Of a DNA stretch of 64,000 nucleotides, positions 23,207 to 33,463 are shown piece by piece. The notes under the pieces were generated by a model. That model searched no databases. It saw only the letters and a program-made list of their open reading frames with translations, and was not told the origin of the DNA. A program made the translations under genes and the position numbers. The stretch comes from Symsagittifera roscoffensis (lineage: Eukaryota; Xenacoelomorpha; Acoela; Convolutidae): the NCBI RefSeq assembly GCF_963678635.1, contig NC_087070.1, positions 28,744,048 to 28,808,047 on the forward strand, given 5' to 3'. The stretch's first letter is position 1, and every line of letters starts with the position of its first letter.

Positions 23207-23940
23207 CTGATTTAAATTATCCGGACAAAATGAACAAAACTTGAATTTCAAACGCGTTTTTCTCAAATTGTGTTAAGATTAGACAAAAAGTGAAGAGAAC
23301 AAAAGTTGCTTAAAGATTCATCAGAATTAACATAGTGCAATTTTTCTCCGAAATTCTCAACCAAAATTTTACCCCAGAAATGGATCATTTTGGCGTTTTT
23401 AATTAATCAATAAATACGCTGAAACTACTTTGATAATTGATGAAAAAATTAGGTCACAAGAAGCTTCTTACACAGCTCAACAAAGTTCTGCAAGGGTTCA
23501 ATCTCCAAAAGTTTGCGCAAATTGTTTGAAGTTTGCTTTTAAGCACAAATTTTGGGTTTTATTTAGTAAAAGTCGATTTCCTTGACTAGCAAGCAAAAAT
23601 ATTTTCCCTTATCCAGGTTTTTGGAGATTCAACTTTCCTAGAACTTTGTTGGGCTGTGTAAGGAGCTTCTTGTGAGGAGCTGTGTAAGGAGCTACTTTTT
23701 TCATCAATTATCAAAGAAGTTTCAGTGTATTTATTTGATTAATTGAAAAAGCCAAAATGACCCATTTTTGGGGTAATTTTTTGGTTAATAATTCCGGTGA
23801 AAAAACTGCACCCTACTATTTCTGATGAAATTTGTAGTAACTTCTGTTCTCTTCACTTTTTGTCTAATCTTAACCCAATTTGAGAAACACGTGAATGAAA
23901 ATTCAAGTTTTGTTCAATTTGTCCGGATAATTTAAATCAG
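23207..23940. repeat. 734-bp long fold-back element spanning the duplication breakpoint
   Basis: The sequence CTGATTTAAATTATCCGGAC at the left is mirrored by the inverted GTCCGGATAATTTAAATCAG at 23,921-23,940. Arms of about 300 bases pair through most of their length (for example AAATGGATCATTTTGGCG against CCAAAATGACCCATTT). The left boundary of the 10-kb tandem duplication (23,365) is inside the left arm, so the second copy (from 33,474) lacks the outer ~158 bases. Sequence resembling the left arm also occurs in inverted form at about 22,480-22,640. Confidence 0.75.
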
Positions 23941-24550
23941 TACTGTATAATTTGTAGCAAAAAAAAGTTCGGACAGACTTAATTAAAATGAGCAATCAGT
24001 GCTTATCGACGCTTTTTAGCTTGCAAACTCTGAAGCCGAACAACCTTGAATATTTTGTCAGACCAAATTCAAAATGCAAGATCGTCGAATATCCGATGAT
24101 TATGCTAGCCTAGTTTTTAAATACTGCGATGATCTTCCAGATTTTACTATAAAACAGTTAGCAAAATTAGTTGAAAAAATTGAAATCTAGAGTTATTTTC
24201 AACAGCAAAAAAAAACAGATCAGGCCGCGCAACAAAAATTAAACGAAAGTTAAGATGATCATATTATTCAAAATTTGGAAACTAATCGCAGAAAAACATT
24301 AGCCACCCTGAGCAATAGTTTTCCTGTTTCAAGGTTTTTATTCGACGCTTCGGATGCAATTGGCCGCCGATGTTAAAGGTCTTGAGCGAAACTCTGCTTT
24401 ATTTCAGAGTTTCGACGTTATGTTTATTTCAGTTTTATTTTCCGTTGATGCCTAGACAGTTGTTCTTTTTAATTAATTCTGTCTGTCCGAATTTTTTGCA
24501 ACTCTCTATAAAAATTGTTAAAAGTTATAAACGCCAAATTGTTGGCATTA

Positions 24551-24763
24551 TATAGAGAGTTGCAAAAAGTTCGGACAGATAGAATTAATTAAAAAGAGCA
24601 ATCGTACCATTTTGACAGATTTTTGCACGCAATTTCTTTTTTCATACAACCTTGAGACACAAAATCGGACTGAAAAATTAGATTTTGCATGCAAAATTTT
24701 CCAAAATATGTCAATTGCTCTTTTTAATTAATTTTGTCTGTCCGAACTTTTTGCTACTAATTA
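24551..24763. repeat. MITE (family A)
   Basis: The 213-bp element starts TATAGAGAGTTGCAAAAAGT and ends with the inverted terminus CCGAACTTTTTGCTACTAAT, sharing about 45 bases of inverted repeat including GTTCGGACAGA and AATTAATTAAAAAGAGCAAT. There is no ORF of note. A further terminus lies just upstream (24,446-24,510, inverted), and one at about 23,953-23,998, so several insertions overlap here. It recurs at +10,110 in the tandem duplicate. Confidence 0.82.
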
Positions 24764-24970
24764 AACATGTAGGTAACCTTGAGCAATTAATCGGTCAAAA
24801 ACTAGCATTGCTGGTTAATCAGTCTTTTTTGGAAATGGTTTTTACGTGTGGAAATCAGTGAAAAACTAAAATCCGACGTTGAAATGAGCAGTTTTAGGTT
24901 GATTAACTTCGATCAGGTTCGTTGACCGAAAAGGATATTGCCAACAATTTGGCATTAACTATGAAAAAAA

Positions 24971-25186
24971 TATAGAGAGTTGCAAAAAGTTCGGACAGAC
25001 AGAAATAATTAAAAAGAGCAATCTGCCAATTTTGAGCAATTTTTGCATGCAGAGTTGAATTTTTAGGTGACATTGAGACATACTTTCTGTCTGAAAATTT
25101 AGCTTTTGCATGCAAAAATTGTCTGAAAAAGGTAATTTGCTCTTTTTAATTATTTTTGTCTGTCCGAACTTTTTGCTACTAATTAT
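24971..25186. repeat. MITE (family A)
   Basis: The 216-bp element has the same inverted termini as the copy at 24,551 and a shared interior with CATTGAGACATACTTTCTGT and GCTTTTGCATGCAAAAATTG. Its right end abuts the left end of a family B element. It is copied at 35,081-35,296 in the tandem duplicate. Confidence 0.82.
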
Positions 25187-25564
25187 ATAGATTTTGTTAA
25201 GTTTATCGGACAACATCTTAAAATTTTGAAATAATTCTGACCTTGAGACAGTGAAAGGGCGAAAGGGCGTTAAAACTGCAGCCGAATTTTCAAAATTGCA
25301 TTTAACTATCAAAAGAGCAAAGCATAATCTTTGCGCTTTTTCGGAGAGTTTCATTTTTGCCTAATTTCAAGAGAACAATTAACGAAAACTTTTTTATTCA
25401 ACAACGATTTTCCATGTAACTTTTTAGAGCGAAAAAAAAACACATAAAACGCCGACAAAAAGGCAAACACGAAACTGCATAGAATTGTTCTGATTTAGTT
25501 TAAATTTGAAGGTCATAATTATTTTAAAAATTTAATACGTTTTCCGATACATTTAAAAGCTATA
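25186..25564. repeat. Non-autonomous TIR element (family B), second copy
   Basis: It shares with 12,733-13,065 the inverted ends (TTTATCGGACAACATCTTAA at the left, and AATACGTTTTCCGATAC followed by AAAAGCTATA at the right) and interior words such as CATAAAACGCCGACAAAAAG. It also carries a small duplication, GAAAGGGCGAAAGGGCG, near 25,254. It is repeated at +10,110. Confidence 0.72.
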
Positions 25565-25790
25565 CAATAGCACCGTTCTGTGACCAAATAACTAGCTCAA
25601 GTTCACCGATATTGCCAAAAGTTTGGCTTTAACTATATTCCCTTTAGTTTGGAAGATTGCCTGAGATGAGTTTGCCTGTAATTATTTCTTTATTTAGGAT
25701 GACTTCATCGGGAGTTACTTAAGCTGGGGCTTTTTCTCAGTGTAAGACTCTTATTGAAGCTGCCTAATTTAAGTTGCTTTGTTGCGTTAG

Positions 25791-25914
25791 TTACGAGAAT
25801 CAGCAGTTGAAAGTGGCCTTGGAGAGTATGCACGATGTAGTAACCTGTCCCCGAATCAACTGTGAGACGCCTGTGATAGGAGAACAGGACTCCAATCTCG
25901 CGGTGTGTCATAAG
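25791..25914 (+). CDS. RNF14-like RBR ligase, coding exon 4 (IBR, first half)
   Basis: This exon was found by frame and splice logic. The acceptor TTGCGTTAG precedes TTACGAG, and the donor is CATAAG|GTAACA. With the two bases left from exon 3 it reads residues 259-300: a helix IYENQQLKVALESM, then DVVTCPRINCETP and AVCHK. This is the RING1-IBR hinge and the first zinc ligands of the IBR, and it aligns with the DVVYCPR-type block of RNF14. The exon ends in phase 0, exactly as exon 5 requires. An almost identical second copy lies at 35,901-36,024, with one synonymous difference (AAT/AAC). Confidence 0.85.
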
Positions 25915-26148
25915 GTAACAAAAACAGCAATGCGTTTAAGTTAGATTTCATTTACCAACAACCAATCAAATGTCACTGAAGATATAAGAATTAGTTTCAA
26001 AATTATCATACAGAATTAATAATAGTGATCTCTTCTTGACAACGTTAACCATTTATGTTCCATAAAGCTAATTGAACACTAAAACCGCCAAAATGAAATA
26101 CTAAGTTTGCATCGACTTCAAACTATTTGATCTAATATATTGTTTCAG

Positions 26149-26616
26149 TGCTCATTTTCCTTCTGTAAAATGTGCCTTCGTTCATTCCATGGGGTTGAAA
26201 TATGTACCCACCGAAATGAACGCGTGGCCAAAATTCGAGACGCTTACGAGAAGGGTGATGTGAGGACAAAACGAGAGCTAGAGCTCAAGTATGGGAAGCA
26301 GCAGCTGCTCAACTACGTGCACGAGAGTCGTTCCATTGAGTGGGTGTCCAATAACTCCAAGGCCTGCCCGTCTTGTCACATAGGAACCCAGAAAACGAAA
26401 GGGTGTAACAAAATGTGGTGTGCGAGGTGTGGATGTCACTGGTGTTGGTTATGTAACACCAAACTGAAAAAAGCAAATCCCTATGCTCACTTTTCCGCCG
26501 AGAGGTCAGCTTGTTATCAGAAGCTGTATGATGGAATGTCAGAAGCAGAGAGAATGGCAGCATTTGAAGCGGTTAATATTTTTGCTTCTATCGTCAAAAA
26601 GAGGGCCGAGGAATAA
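26149..26616 (+). CDS. RNF14-like RBR ligase, coding exon 5 (IBR second half and catalytic RING2)
   Basis: The exon starts after TTGTTTCAG and reads in phase 0. It completes the IBR (CHKC from exon 4, then SFSFCKMC, SFHGVEIC), passes through a helical linker (RELELKYGKQQLL) and forms RING2: CPSCHIGTQKTKGCNKMWC, then CARCGCHWCWLC. In RBR ligases the cysteine of the GCNKM block forms the ubiquitin thioester; here it is residue ~386. If the frame is read to TAA at 26614-26616 the protein has 455 residues, close to human RNF14 (474). An AATAAA overlaps this stop (26612-26617). Alternatively a donor GAAGCG|GTTAAT after 26571 would skip the last 14 codons and join the tail exon in phase. Confidence 0.9.
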   Translation, partial: CSFSFCKMCLRSFHGVEICTHRNERVAKIRDAYEKGDVRTKRELELKYGKQQLLNYVHESRSIEWVSNNSKACPSCHIGTQKTKGCNKMWCARCGCHWCWLCNTKLKKANPYAHFSAERSACYQKLYDGMSEAERMAAFEAVNIFASIVKKRAEE

Positions 26617-26617
26617 A
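26612..26617 (+). promoter_or_regulatory. Possible polyadenylation signal at the short 3' end
   Basis: AATAAA overlaps the stop codon of exon 5 within GGAATAAATTT. The identical 11-mer occurs again at 32,586-32,596, just after the tail-exon stop. It would support a short transcript ending shortly after exon 5, but AT-rich DNA contains many AATAAA words, so this is weak on its own. Confidence 0.4.
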
Positions 26618-26734
26618 TTTATGTAAGATCAGAAAAAATATGTTCCCATTGGTAATGCTTTATTGGTAGTGATGATCATGTCTTTCAGCCAGAGAGATCA
26701 TGTTCAGCGGTAATTCATTATCATTATGATTCTT

Positions 26735-26945
26735 TAAGAATAGTGATTAAAGTGAAAACTCTTATATACGTCTTCGTGATTTTTTTGTTCAGAAAAAGTT
26801 CTTACTCAAATTTGATTTTTCGCGGTTTGACTATTGAATTCTTTAAGTTCAGTTCATTTCCTTTGTTAAAAGGAAGGAAAAGTCCACTATCGAGCAGCTA
26901 AAATGTTAAGGTCACGAAAAATGTGATCGACTTTTAATTTCGATA
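26735..26945 (+). repeat. Interspersed repeat (family R), first half, split by satellite
   Basis: It carries the family words TAAGTTCAGTTCATTTCCTT and CCACTATCGAGCAGC and a GGTCACGAAAAATGTGATCG block. It breaks off at TTTAATTTCGATAG, where the satellite begins. The continuing half resumes at about 29,280 (TTTAATTATCAGATTGCCCA). Compared with the intact copy at 41.86-42.26 kb, the satellite sits inside the repeat. Confidence 0.65.
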
Positions 26946-29279
26946 GTCTTATATATTAAATGTTACTCCGATTGCACGATGGACGCAATGTTTAGCTGAA
27001 TGCAATGTTTTAGCTTTGCCGAATGCAGCGTTTAAAAAAACATAAACTTTTCGCCAATCGATTTGCTCTATGAAAATTTTAGATAAATCAAAGTTTCATT
27101 GCCTGAATAGCTTGCTTAGAAAAACTTAAGCTTTTCCCAAACCGATTTGCCCCTTGAAATAACTTGAAATAGCTCGCTTAGATAAGCTGAAGTTTTTCGC
27201 AAAACGATTCGGTCTATGAAAGAACCTGAAATAATTCCAAACTTCATAGCTTTAAAAGCTTGCTTAGAAAAATTTCAGCTTTTCCTGAGCCGATTCAGTC
27301 TATAAATTAACTTGAAATAGTTCAAAGTTTCATAGCTCTAAAAGGTTGCAAAGAAAAACTTAACTTTTCGTGAACCGACTTGGTCAGCAAAATAACTTGA
27401 AATATTTCAAAGTTTTATAGCTTGACTAGCTTGCGTCGAAAAATTTAAAGCTTTTCGCAAATTGATTCCGTTTATGAATTAATGAATTAACTTGAAATAA
27501 ATCAAAATTTCATAGCTTTAAAAGCTTGCTTCGAAAATTTTCAGCTTTTCCTGAGCCGATTTAGTCTATAAATTAACTTGAAATAGTTCAAAGTTTAATA
27601 GCTCTAAAAGGTTGCTAAGAAAAACTCAACTTTTCGTGAACCGACTTGGTCAGCAAAATAACTTGAAATATTTCAAAGTTTTATTGCTTGACTAACTTGC
27701 GTCGAAAAGCTTAAAGCTTTTCGCAAACTGATTCGGTTTATGAATTAACTTGAAATAAATCAACATTTCATAGCTTTAAAAGCTTGATTAGAAAAAATTC
27801 GAAGTTTCATAGCTTGAAATGCTTGTTTAGAAAATTTTAAGCTTTTCGGAAACTGATTCGGGATTCAAACTAACTTGAATTATTTTGAATTTTTCACCTA
27901 AAAAGCTTGCTAAGAAAAATTCTAATTTTTTTTTTGCAAATCGATTCGATCAACCAAATATTTTGGAAAATTCTAAGTCACATAGCTTGAATAGCCTGCT
28001 TAGAAGACTGTAAGATCGCTATCTCGTTTGCTAGCTTATTTTTCTATTTCAACTTCATGAAATAACTTGAAATATTTTGAAGTTTCATAACTTAACTAGC
28101 TTGCTTAGAAATACTTAAATTTGTTGCCACGAGATTGGCTTCATGCACCGGTCTTAAATTTTAAAAATGTTTCCTTGCTCAATTAAAAATATGATCCAAT
28201 AAGCGATATGAAATATTTCAAAGTTTCCTGACTTGAAATTATTGCTTAGATAAACTTTAACATTTTGCGAACTGATTCGGTCCAGAAATAACTTGAAGTA
28301 ATTCAAACTTTCATAACTTGAATAGCTTGCTCAAGAAAAACATAGGCTTTTCGTGAACCGATTCGGTCTAAGAGATAAGTTGAAGCGTATCAAAGCTTAG
28401 GCCAAATAGCTAGCATACTAAAACTTAGTTTTTTTTTGCTGATCACTTTGATCTGTCAAATATCTTGAAATAGTTAAAAATTCCATCGCGTGATTGACTC
28501 CAGTAGAAAAAGTTGAAATAATTCCTATCCGGTAAAGTTTATGAACTAATATCAAAAAACCAAAGTTTCTTTAGTTTTCAGTGGCTTCAAAATAAATTTT
28601 TGTTTTTGCGCTATCTGATTCGCTGTAGTTGGTGTCAAAGGTGTATAGCTTGAATAGCTTGCTTAAGGAAAACATTAGCTTTTTGTGAACCAATTCTTTC
28701 TAAAATGTTTCAAAGCATAATATTATTAGCCAACATTCATTGTATGAAAACCTTGAAATAATTCCAAGTTTCATAGCTCTAATAGTTTGATCTTTTGCGA
28801 ACCAGTTCCCTGTGTGAAGTAACATGAAATATTTCATCTCTTGAATAGCTCACTAAAAAAAAGTTTTTACTTTTTGCCATTTGATACGCTTTATCGAACA
28901 ACGTGAATTTTTTTCAAATTTTCCGTGCTTTAATAGCTTGCCTAGAAAAACTTCATTCTTTTGCGAATTTATTCGCTCTATGAAACAACTTTAAATAATT
29001 CAATGTTTCATCGCTTGAAATTTTTTCATATAAAAAACTGAAATTTCGCCTTCCGATTTGTTTCATGAAACATTTTGAATTATTTCAAAGTCTCAGCTTG
29101 AATAGCTTGCCTAGAAACACTTCAATTGTTCGGGAACAGATTCGTTCTACGAAGCCTGAAGTTTTTCAAACCGATTTACGATATGGCTCAACTCGAAATT
29201 GTTTAAAGTTTCATTGCTTGGATAGCTTGATCAAAACACTTTTTTGCGAGCCAATTGATTATTGGAGGCGGGCTTGCTA
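26946..29279 (+). repeat. ~85-bp satellite array in the last intron
   Basis: Monomers of about 85 bases recur with variation. Each has a CTTGAAATAATTCAAAGTTT-like start, then CATAGCTTGAATAGCTTGCT-like, then an AAGCTTTTCGCGAACCGATT-like word. For example, monomer starts at 27,245, 27,331 and 27,416 are 85-86 bases apart. Monomers are 70-90 percent alike by eye. Frames open through them code only for low-complexity sequence. The array lies inside a family R repeat. Confidence 0.85.
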
Positions 29280-32235
29280 GTGAAGTTTAATTATCAGATT
29301 GCCCAGCGAAATAAATAAATTTACCTATTGATCCAAATTTCTCAAGTTGTGTTAATTTTATCAAAAAGCACCAATCATAAAATGTTCATGAATTTCAAAG
29401 AGTTTTAAAGCCATCTATTTTTTTTCTTGGAAATTCGAAAGTTGAAGTTTTTTCAAAAAAGAAGTCAGTTTTTTTTTCTTTCCTTGCGTTCATTAATATT
29501 TTCCAACTTTCTGTTGGCTATGTTTATTCGTGGAAATTCGCTTTCTAAGTTCGGGATTAAAAACTCGGGATTAATTATTGCTTAGATAAACTTTAACATT
29601 TTGCGAACTGATTCGGTCCAGAAATAACTTGAAGTAATTCAAACTTTCATAACTTGAATAGCTTGCTCAAGAAAAACATAGGCTTTTCGTGAACCGATTC
29701 GGTCTAAGAGATAAGTTGAAGCGTATCAAAGCTTAGGCCAAATAGCTAGCATACTAAAACTTAGTTTTTTTTGCTGATCACTTTGATCTGTCAAATATCT
29801 TGAAATAGTTAAAAATTCCATCGCGTGATTGACTCCAGTAGAAAAAGTTGAAATAATTCCTATCCGGTAAAGTTTATGAACTAATATCAAAAAACCAAAG
29901 TTTCTTTAGTTTTCAGTGGCTTCAAAATAAATTTTTGTTTTTGCGCTATCTGATTCGCTGTAGTTGGTGTCAAAGGTGTATAGCTTGAATAGCTTGCTTA
30001 AGGAAAACATTAGCTTTTTGTGAACCAATTCGTTCTAAAATGTTTCAAAGCATAATATTATTAGCCAACATTCATTGTATGAAAACCTTGAAATAATTCC
30101 AAGTTTCATAGCTCTAATAGTTTGATCTTTTGCGAACCAGTTCCCTGTGTGAAGTAACATGAAATATTTCATCTCTTGAATAGCTCACTAAAAAAAAGTT
30201 TTTACTTTTTGCTATTTGATACGCTTTATCGAACAACGTGAATTTTTTTCAAATTTTCCATGCTTTAATAGCTTGCCTAGAAAAACTTCATTCTTTTGCG
30301 AATTTATTCGCTCTATGAAACAACTTTAAATAATTCAATGTTTCATCGCTTGAAATTTTTTCATATAAAAAACTGAAATTTCGCCTTCCGATTTGTTTCA
30401 TGAAACATTTTGAATTATTTCAAAGTCTCAGCTTGAATAGCTTGCCTAGAAACACTTCAATTGTTCGGGAACAGATTCGTTCTACGAAGCCTGAAGTTTT
30501 TCAAACCGATTTACGATATGGCTCAACTCGAAATTGTTTAAAGTTTCATTGCTTGGATAGCTTGATCAAAACACTTTTTTGCGAGCCAATTGATTATTGG
30601 AGGCGGGCTTGCTAGTGAAGTTTAATTATCAGATTGCCCAGCGAAATAAATAAATTTACCTATTGATCCAAATTTCTCAAGTTGTGTTAATTTTATCAAA
30701 AAGCACCAATCATAAAATGTTCATGAATTTCAAAGAGTTTTAAAGCCATCTATTTTTTTTCTTGGAAATTCGAAAGTTGAAGTTTTTTCAAAAAAGAAGT
30801 CAGTTTTTTTTTCTTTCCTTGCGTTCATTAATATTTTCCAACTTTCTGTTGGCTATGTTTATTCGTGGAAATTCGCTTTCTAAGTTCGGGATTAAAAACT
30901 CGGGATTAATTATTGCTTAGATAAACTTTAACATTTTGCGAACTGATTCGGTCCAGAAATAACTTGAAGTAATTCAAACTTTCATAACTTGAATAGCTTG
31001 CTCAAGAAAAACATAGGCTTTTCGTGAACCGATTCGGTCTAAGAGATAAGTTGAAGCGTATCAAAGCTTAGGCCAAATAGCTAGCATACTAAAACTTAGT
31101 TTTTTTTGCTGATCACTTTGATCTGTCAAATATCTTGAAATAGTTAAAAATTCCATCGCGTGATTGACTCCAGTAGAAAAAGTTGAAATAATTCCTATCC
31201 GGTAAAGTTTATGAACTAATATCAAAAAACCAAAGTTTCTTTAGTTTTCAGTGGCTTCAAAATAAATTTTTGTTTTTGCGCTATCTGATTCGCTGTAGTT
31301 GGTGTCAAAGGTGTATAGCTTGAATAGCTTGCTTAAGGAAAACATTAGCTTTTTGTGAACCAATTCGTTCTAAAATGTTTCAAAGCATAATATTATTAGC
31401 CAACATTCATTGTATGAAAACCTTGAAATAATTCCAAGTTTCATAGCTCTAATAGTTTGATCTTTTGCGAACCAGTTCCCTGTGTGAAGTAACATGAAAT
31501 ATTTCATCTCTTGAATAGCTCACTAAAAAAAAGTTTTTACTTTTTGCTATTTGATACGCTTTATCGAACAACGTGAATTTTTTTCAAATTTTCCGTGCTT
31601 TAATAGCTTGCCTAGAAAAACTTCATTCTTTTGCGAATTTATTCGCTCTATGAAACAACTTTAAATAATTCAATGTTTCATCGCTTGAAATTTTTTCATA
31701 TAAAAAACTGAAATTTCGCCTTCCGATTTGTTTCATGAAACATTTTGAATTATTTCAAAGTCTCAGCTTGAATAGCTTGCCTAGAAACACTTCAATTGTT
31801 CGGGAACAGATTCGTTCTACGAAGCCTGAAGTTTTTCAAACCGATTTACGATATGGCTCAACTCGAAATTGTTCAAAGTTTCATTGCTTGGATAGCTTGA
31901 TCAAAACACTTTTTTGCGAGCCAATTGATTATTGGAGGCGGGCTTGCTAGTGAAGTTTAATTATCAGATTGCCCAGCGAAATAAATAAATTTACCTATTG
32001 ATCCAAATTTCTCAAGTTGTGTTAATTTTATCAAAAAGCACCAATCATAAAATGTTCATGAATTTCAAAGAGTTTTAAAGCCATCTATTTTTTTTCTTGG
32101 AAATTCGAAAGTTGAAGTTTTTTCAAAAAAGAAGTCAGTTTTTTTTCTTTCCTTGCGTTCATTAATATTTTCCAACTTTCTGTTGGCTATGTTTATTCGT
32201 GGAAATTCGCTTTCTAAGTTCGGGATTAAAAACTC
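28237..32235 (+). repeat. Three 1,335-bp higher-order repeats
   Basis: Units run 28,237-29,572, 29,573-30,907 and 30,908-32,235 and are nearly identical, differing by single bases and one T-run length. Each unit contains ~12 satellite monomers plus the second half of the family R repeat. Units 1 and 2 end with an extra 7 bases, GGGATTA, absent from the end of unit 3. The second copy of the tandem duplication contains only one such unit (38,512-39,845). A 71-codon open frame repeated in each unit (from 29,065, 30,400 and 31,735) is a by-product of the repeat. Confidence 0.95.
29280..29530 (+). repeat. Interspersed repeat (family R), second half
   Basis: It resumes the element broken at 26,945: TTGCCCAGCGAAATAAATAA, then TCAAGTTGTGTTAATTTTAT, CTTTCCTTGCGTTCATTAAT and TTTCTGTTGGCTATG. 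It was carried along in each 1,335-bp unit, so it appears three times in copy 1 and once in copy 2 (about 39,560-39,805). Confidence 0.65.
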
Positions 32236-32291
32236 AATGGAATGGTGAGCGATTTATGTTCATGGTTGAATTGATAGTTCAATGTTCAAAG

Positions 32292-32576
32292 GTAGAGGAG
32301 CCGATTGTGCAACATGAGCGTCCCCCTGAAGCAATTCTGCCCGTGAATAGAGCAGCACCAGTGATCGAAGTCCACATCAACCCACAGGCCTTGGGACTAC
32401 TCGGCCCCGAAGACCCCCTTCAGGATAGAGAAGCAACTCCGGGACCACCTATGGATCCAGGCGAACTGGATATGCTGGCATTGCAGCTGCAGCAACAACT
32501 AATAGAAGACGACGATTTTCAAGTTGAATTGAGAAATGATGGACTGATATATGCAGAACTGCAACCTCAGAACTAA
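32292..32576 (+). CDS. Candidate alternative C-terminal exon of the RNF14-like gene (Pro-rich and acidic tail)
   Basis: The frame from GTAGAGGAG to TAA at 32,574-32,576 has strongly coding-like composition, in contrast with the surrounding AT-rich repeats. It encodes 94 residues: VEEPIVQHERPPEAILPV, a Pro/Gly-rich centre (EATPGPPMDPGELD), a Gln-rich helix (LALQLQQQLIEDDDF) and a short end. An AATAAA lies 12 bases after the stop. Joining it after codon 441 (donor GAAGCG|GTTAAT at 26,571/26,572, acceptor TTCAAAG|GTAGAG) keeps phase and gives 535 residues. The acceptor lacks a good pyrimidine tract, so the join is uncertain. It could instead belong to a separate transcript. The duplicate at 39,902 differs by one Ile to Val change. 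Confidence 0.55.
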   Translation, partial: VEEPIVQHERPPEAILPVNRAAPVIEVHINPQALGLLGPEDPLQDREATPGPPMDPGELDMLALQLQQQLIEDDDFQVELRNDGLIYAELQPQN

Positions 32577-32587
32577 TGTTGGAAAGG

Positions 32588-32593
32588 AATAAA
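32588..32593 (+). promoter_or_regulatory. Possible polyadenylation signal after the tail exon
   Basis: AATAAA begins 12 bases after the TAA of the tail exon, in the context GGAATAAATTT. The same signal is conserved in the duplicate at 40,198-40,203. Together with the coding-like exon it supports a real transcript end here. Confidence 0.5.
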
Positions 32594-33463
32594 TTTCATT
32601 GAAATCCGAATGAGATGCTTGTTAAGGTCAAGTGTCTCCTCCCAGCTTTGGATTTTCATTATAGATTGGTTCGAAGTGTCTCCATAAGTGGCAGAGAACT
32701 CTTTTTGTCTTCATATGTCAGTGTTGTTAACACTCCATGGACAGTCTGCTGACAAGAGCACTTGATCTAACAAGAAATTCTCAAAAAATCCTGCATAGTC
32801 GCTGTTTGAATATGATTTCGTTCCCAGATCTTAGTTGATTCTAATTTTTTAGTGACGACTGCTATCGAAGTCGTACGCATCACTAATATAATTAATTGAA
32901 AATAACAGTTATTGTAAATGTTAATGTAAAGAAAGAAGACAGTCTTAAGTTTTCAATGCTACTCTAGTAAAGCTGAATAAATCGAAATGCTTGTTCCGAA
33001 AAGATCATTTTCGGAACACTCCCTCCGGTGCTAGGTTAAAAAGACGACGGGACATTACGGCGACATGTCATTGAGACAACAAATAGCATTTAAAAACTTT
33101 TAATGAACTGCTCGAAATTGATTGGTGTATATTTCTCAGACAAACAATTAGATAATTATGAGCCGCATAGTCTTAGTCACATCAATTGAAAACGGTTGTT
33201 GTCTTAATAGCTGTTGTCTTATTCGCCGTAAACCATACTCTTTTTGCAGTTGGAGCTCTTCCAGTCATTTCATTTGTTCATCTCTAAAATTGAATTTAAA
33301 TTCTTTCATTGTCAAGCCGTTCAGATCAACCGTACAACCCCCCTCCCAAATCGATTTAGGGGGGATTAAATATCGTTTTTAGAAATTGACTTCGAGGGCA
33401 AAGTAATTTAATCTAATTAGTCAAAAAAAATTAATTGATACTAAATAATGTTAAAAATTTTAC
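32594..33463 (+). other. 3' flank of copy 1, no gene seen
   Basis: This is moderately AT-rich unique DNA, with no credible coding frame. A near-perfect inverted pair, GTTCCGAAAA then TTTTCGGAAC, lies at 32,993-33,018 and forms a 10-bp stem around a short loop. The left terminus of a fold-back element starts near 33,318 (CGTTCAGATCAACCGTAC) and is cut off by the duplication junction at 33,463. Confidence 0.5.

Larger units (their letters stand above)
20512..23364 (+). other. Intronic DNA between exon 3 and the duplicated block
   Basis: No coding exon is visible. The interval contains a 241-bp fold-back element (20,713-20,953), a few TTCACTTGGT motifs in both orientations at 21.13-21.32 kb, a family R fragment (about 22.33-22.43 kb), and a nest of TIR elements between 22.5 and 23.2 kb. 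The intron continues to the exon 4 acceptor at 25,790. Confidence 0.6.
23365..33463 (+). repeat. Tandem duplication, copy 1 (10.1 kb)
   Basis: This interval is repeated at 33,474-41,072. The offset is 10,109-10,110 bases up to the start of the satellite and 7,610 after it. The difference is explained by two extra 1,335-bp repeats in this copy and a 172-base segment present only in copy 2. The stretches I compared differ by roughly one change per several hundred bases to 1 percent, so the event is recent. The block carries exons 4, 5 and the tail exon of the RNF14-like gene. Confidence 0.95.

Noticed and set aside
25705..25911. A 68-codon - strand frame over exon 4
   Set aside because: Antisense shadow of the real IBR exon, which I could place by splice signals and phase on the + strand.
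29065..31950. A 71-codon + strand open frame repeated three times at 1,335-base spacing
   Set aside because: It lies entirely within satellite monomers, has no domain, and recurs only because the DNA unit is repeated. Not evidence of a gene family.
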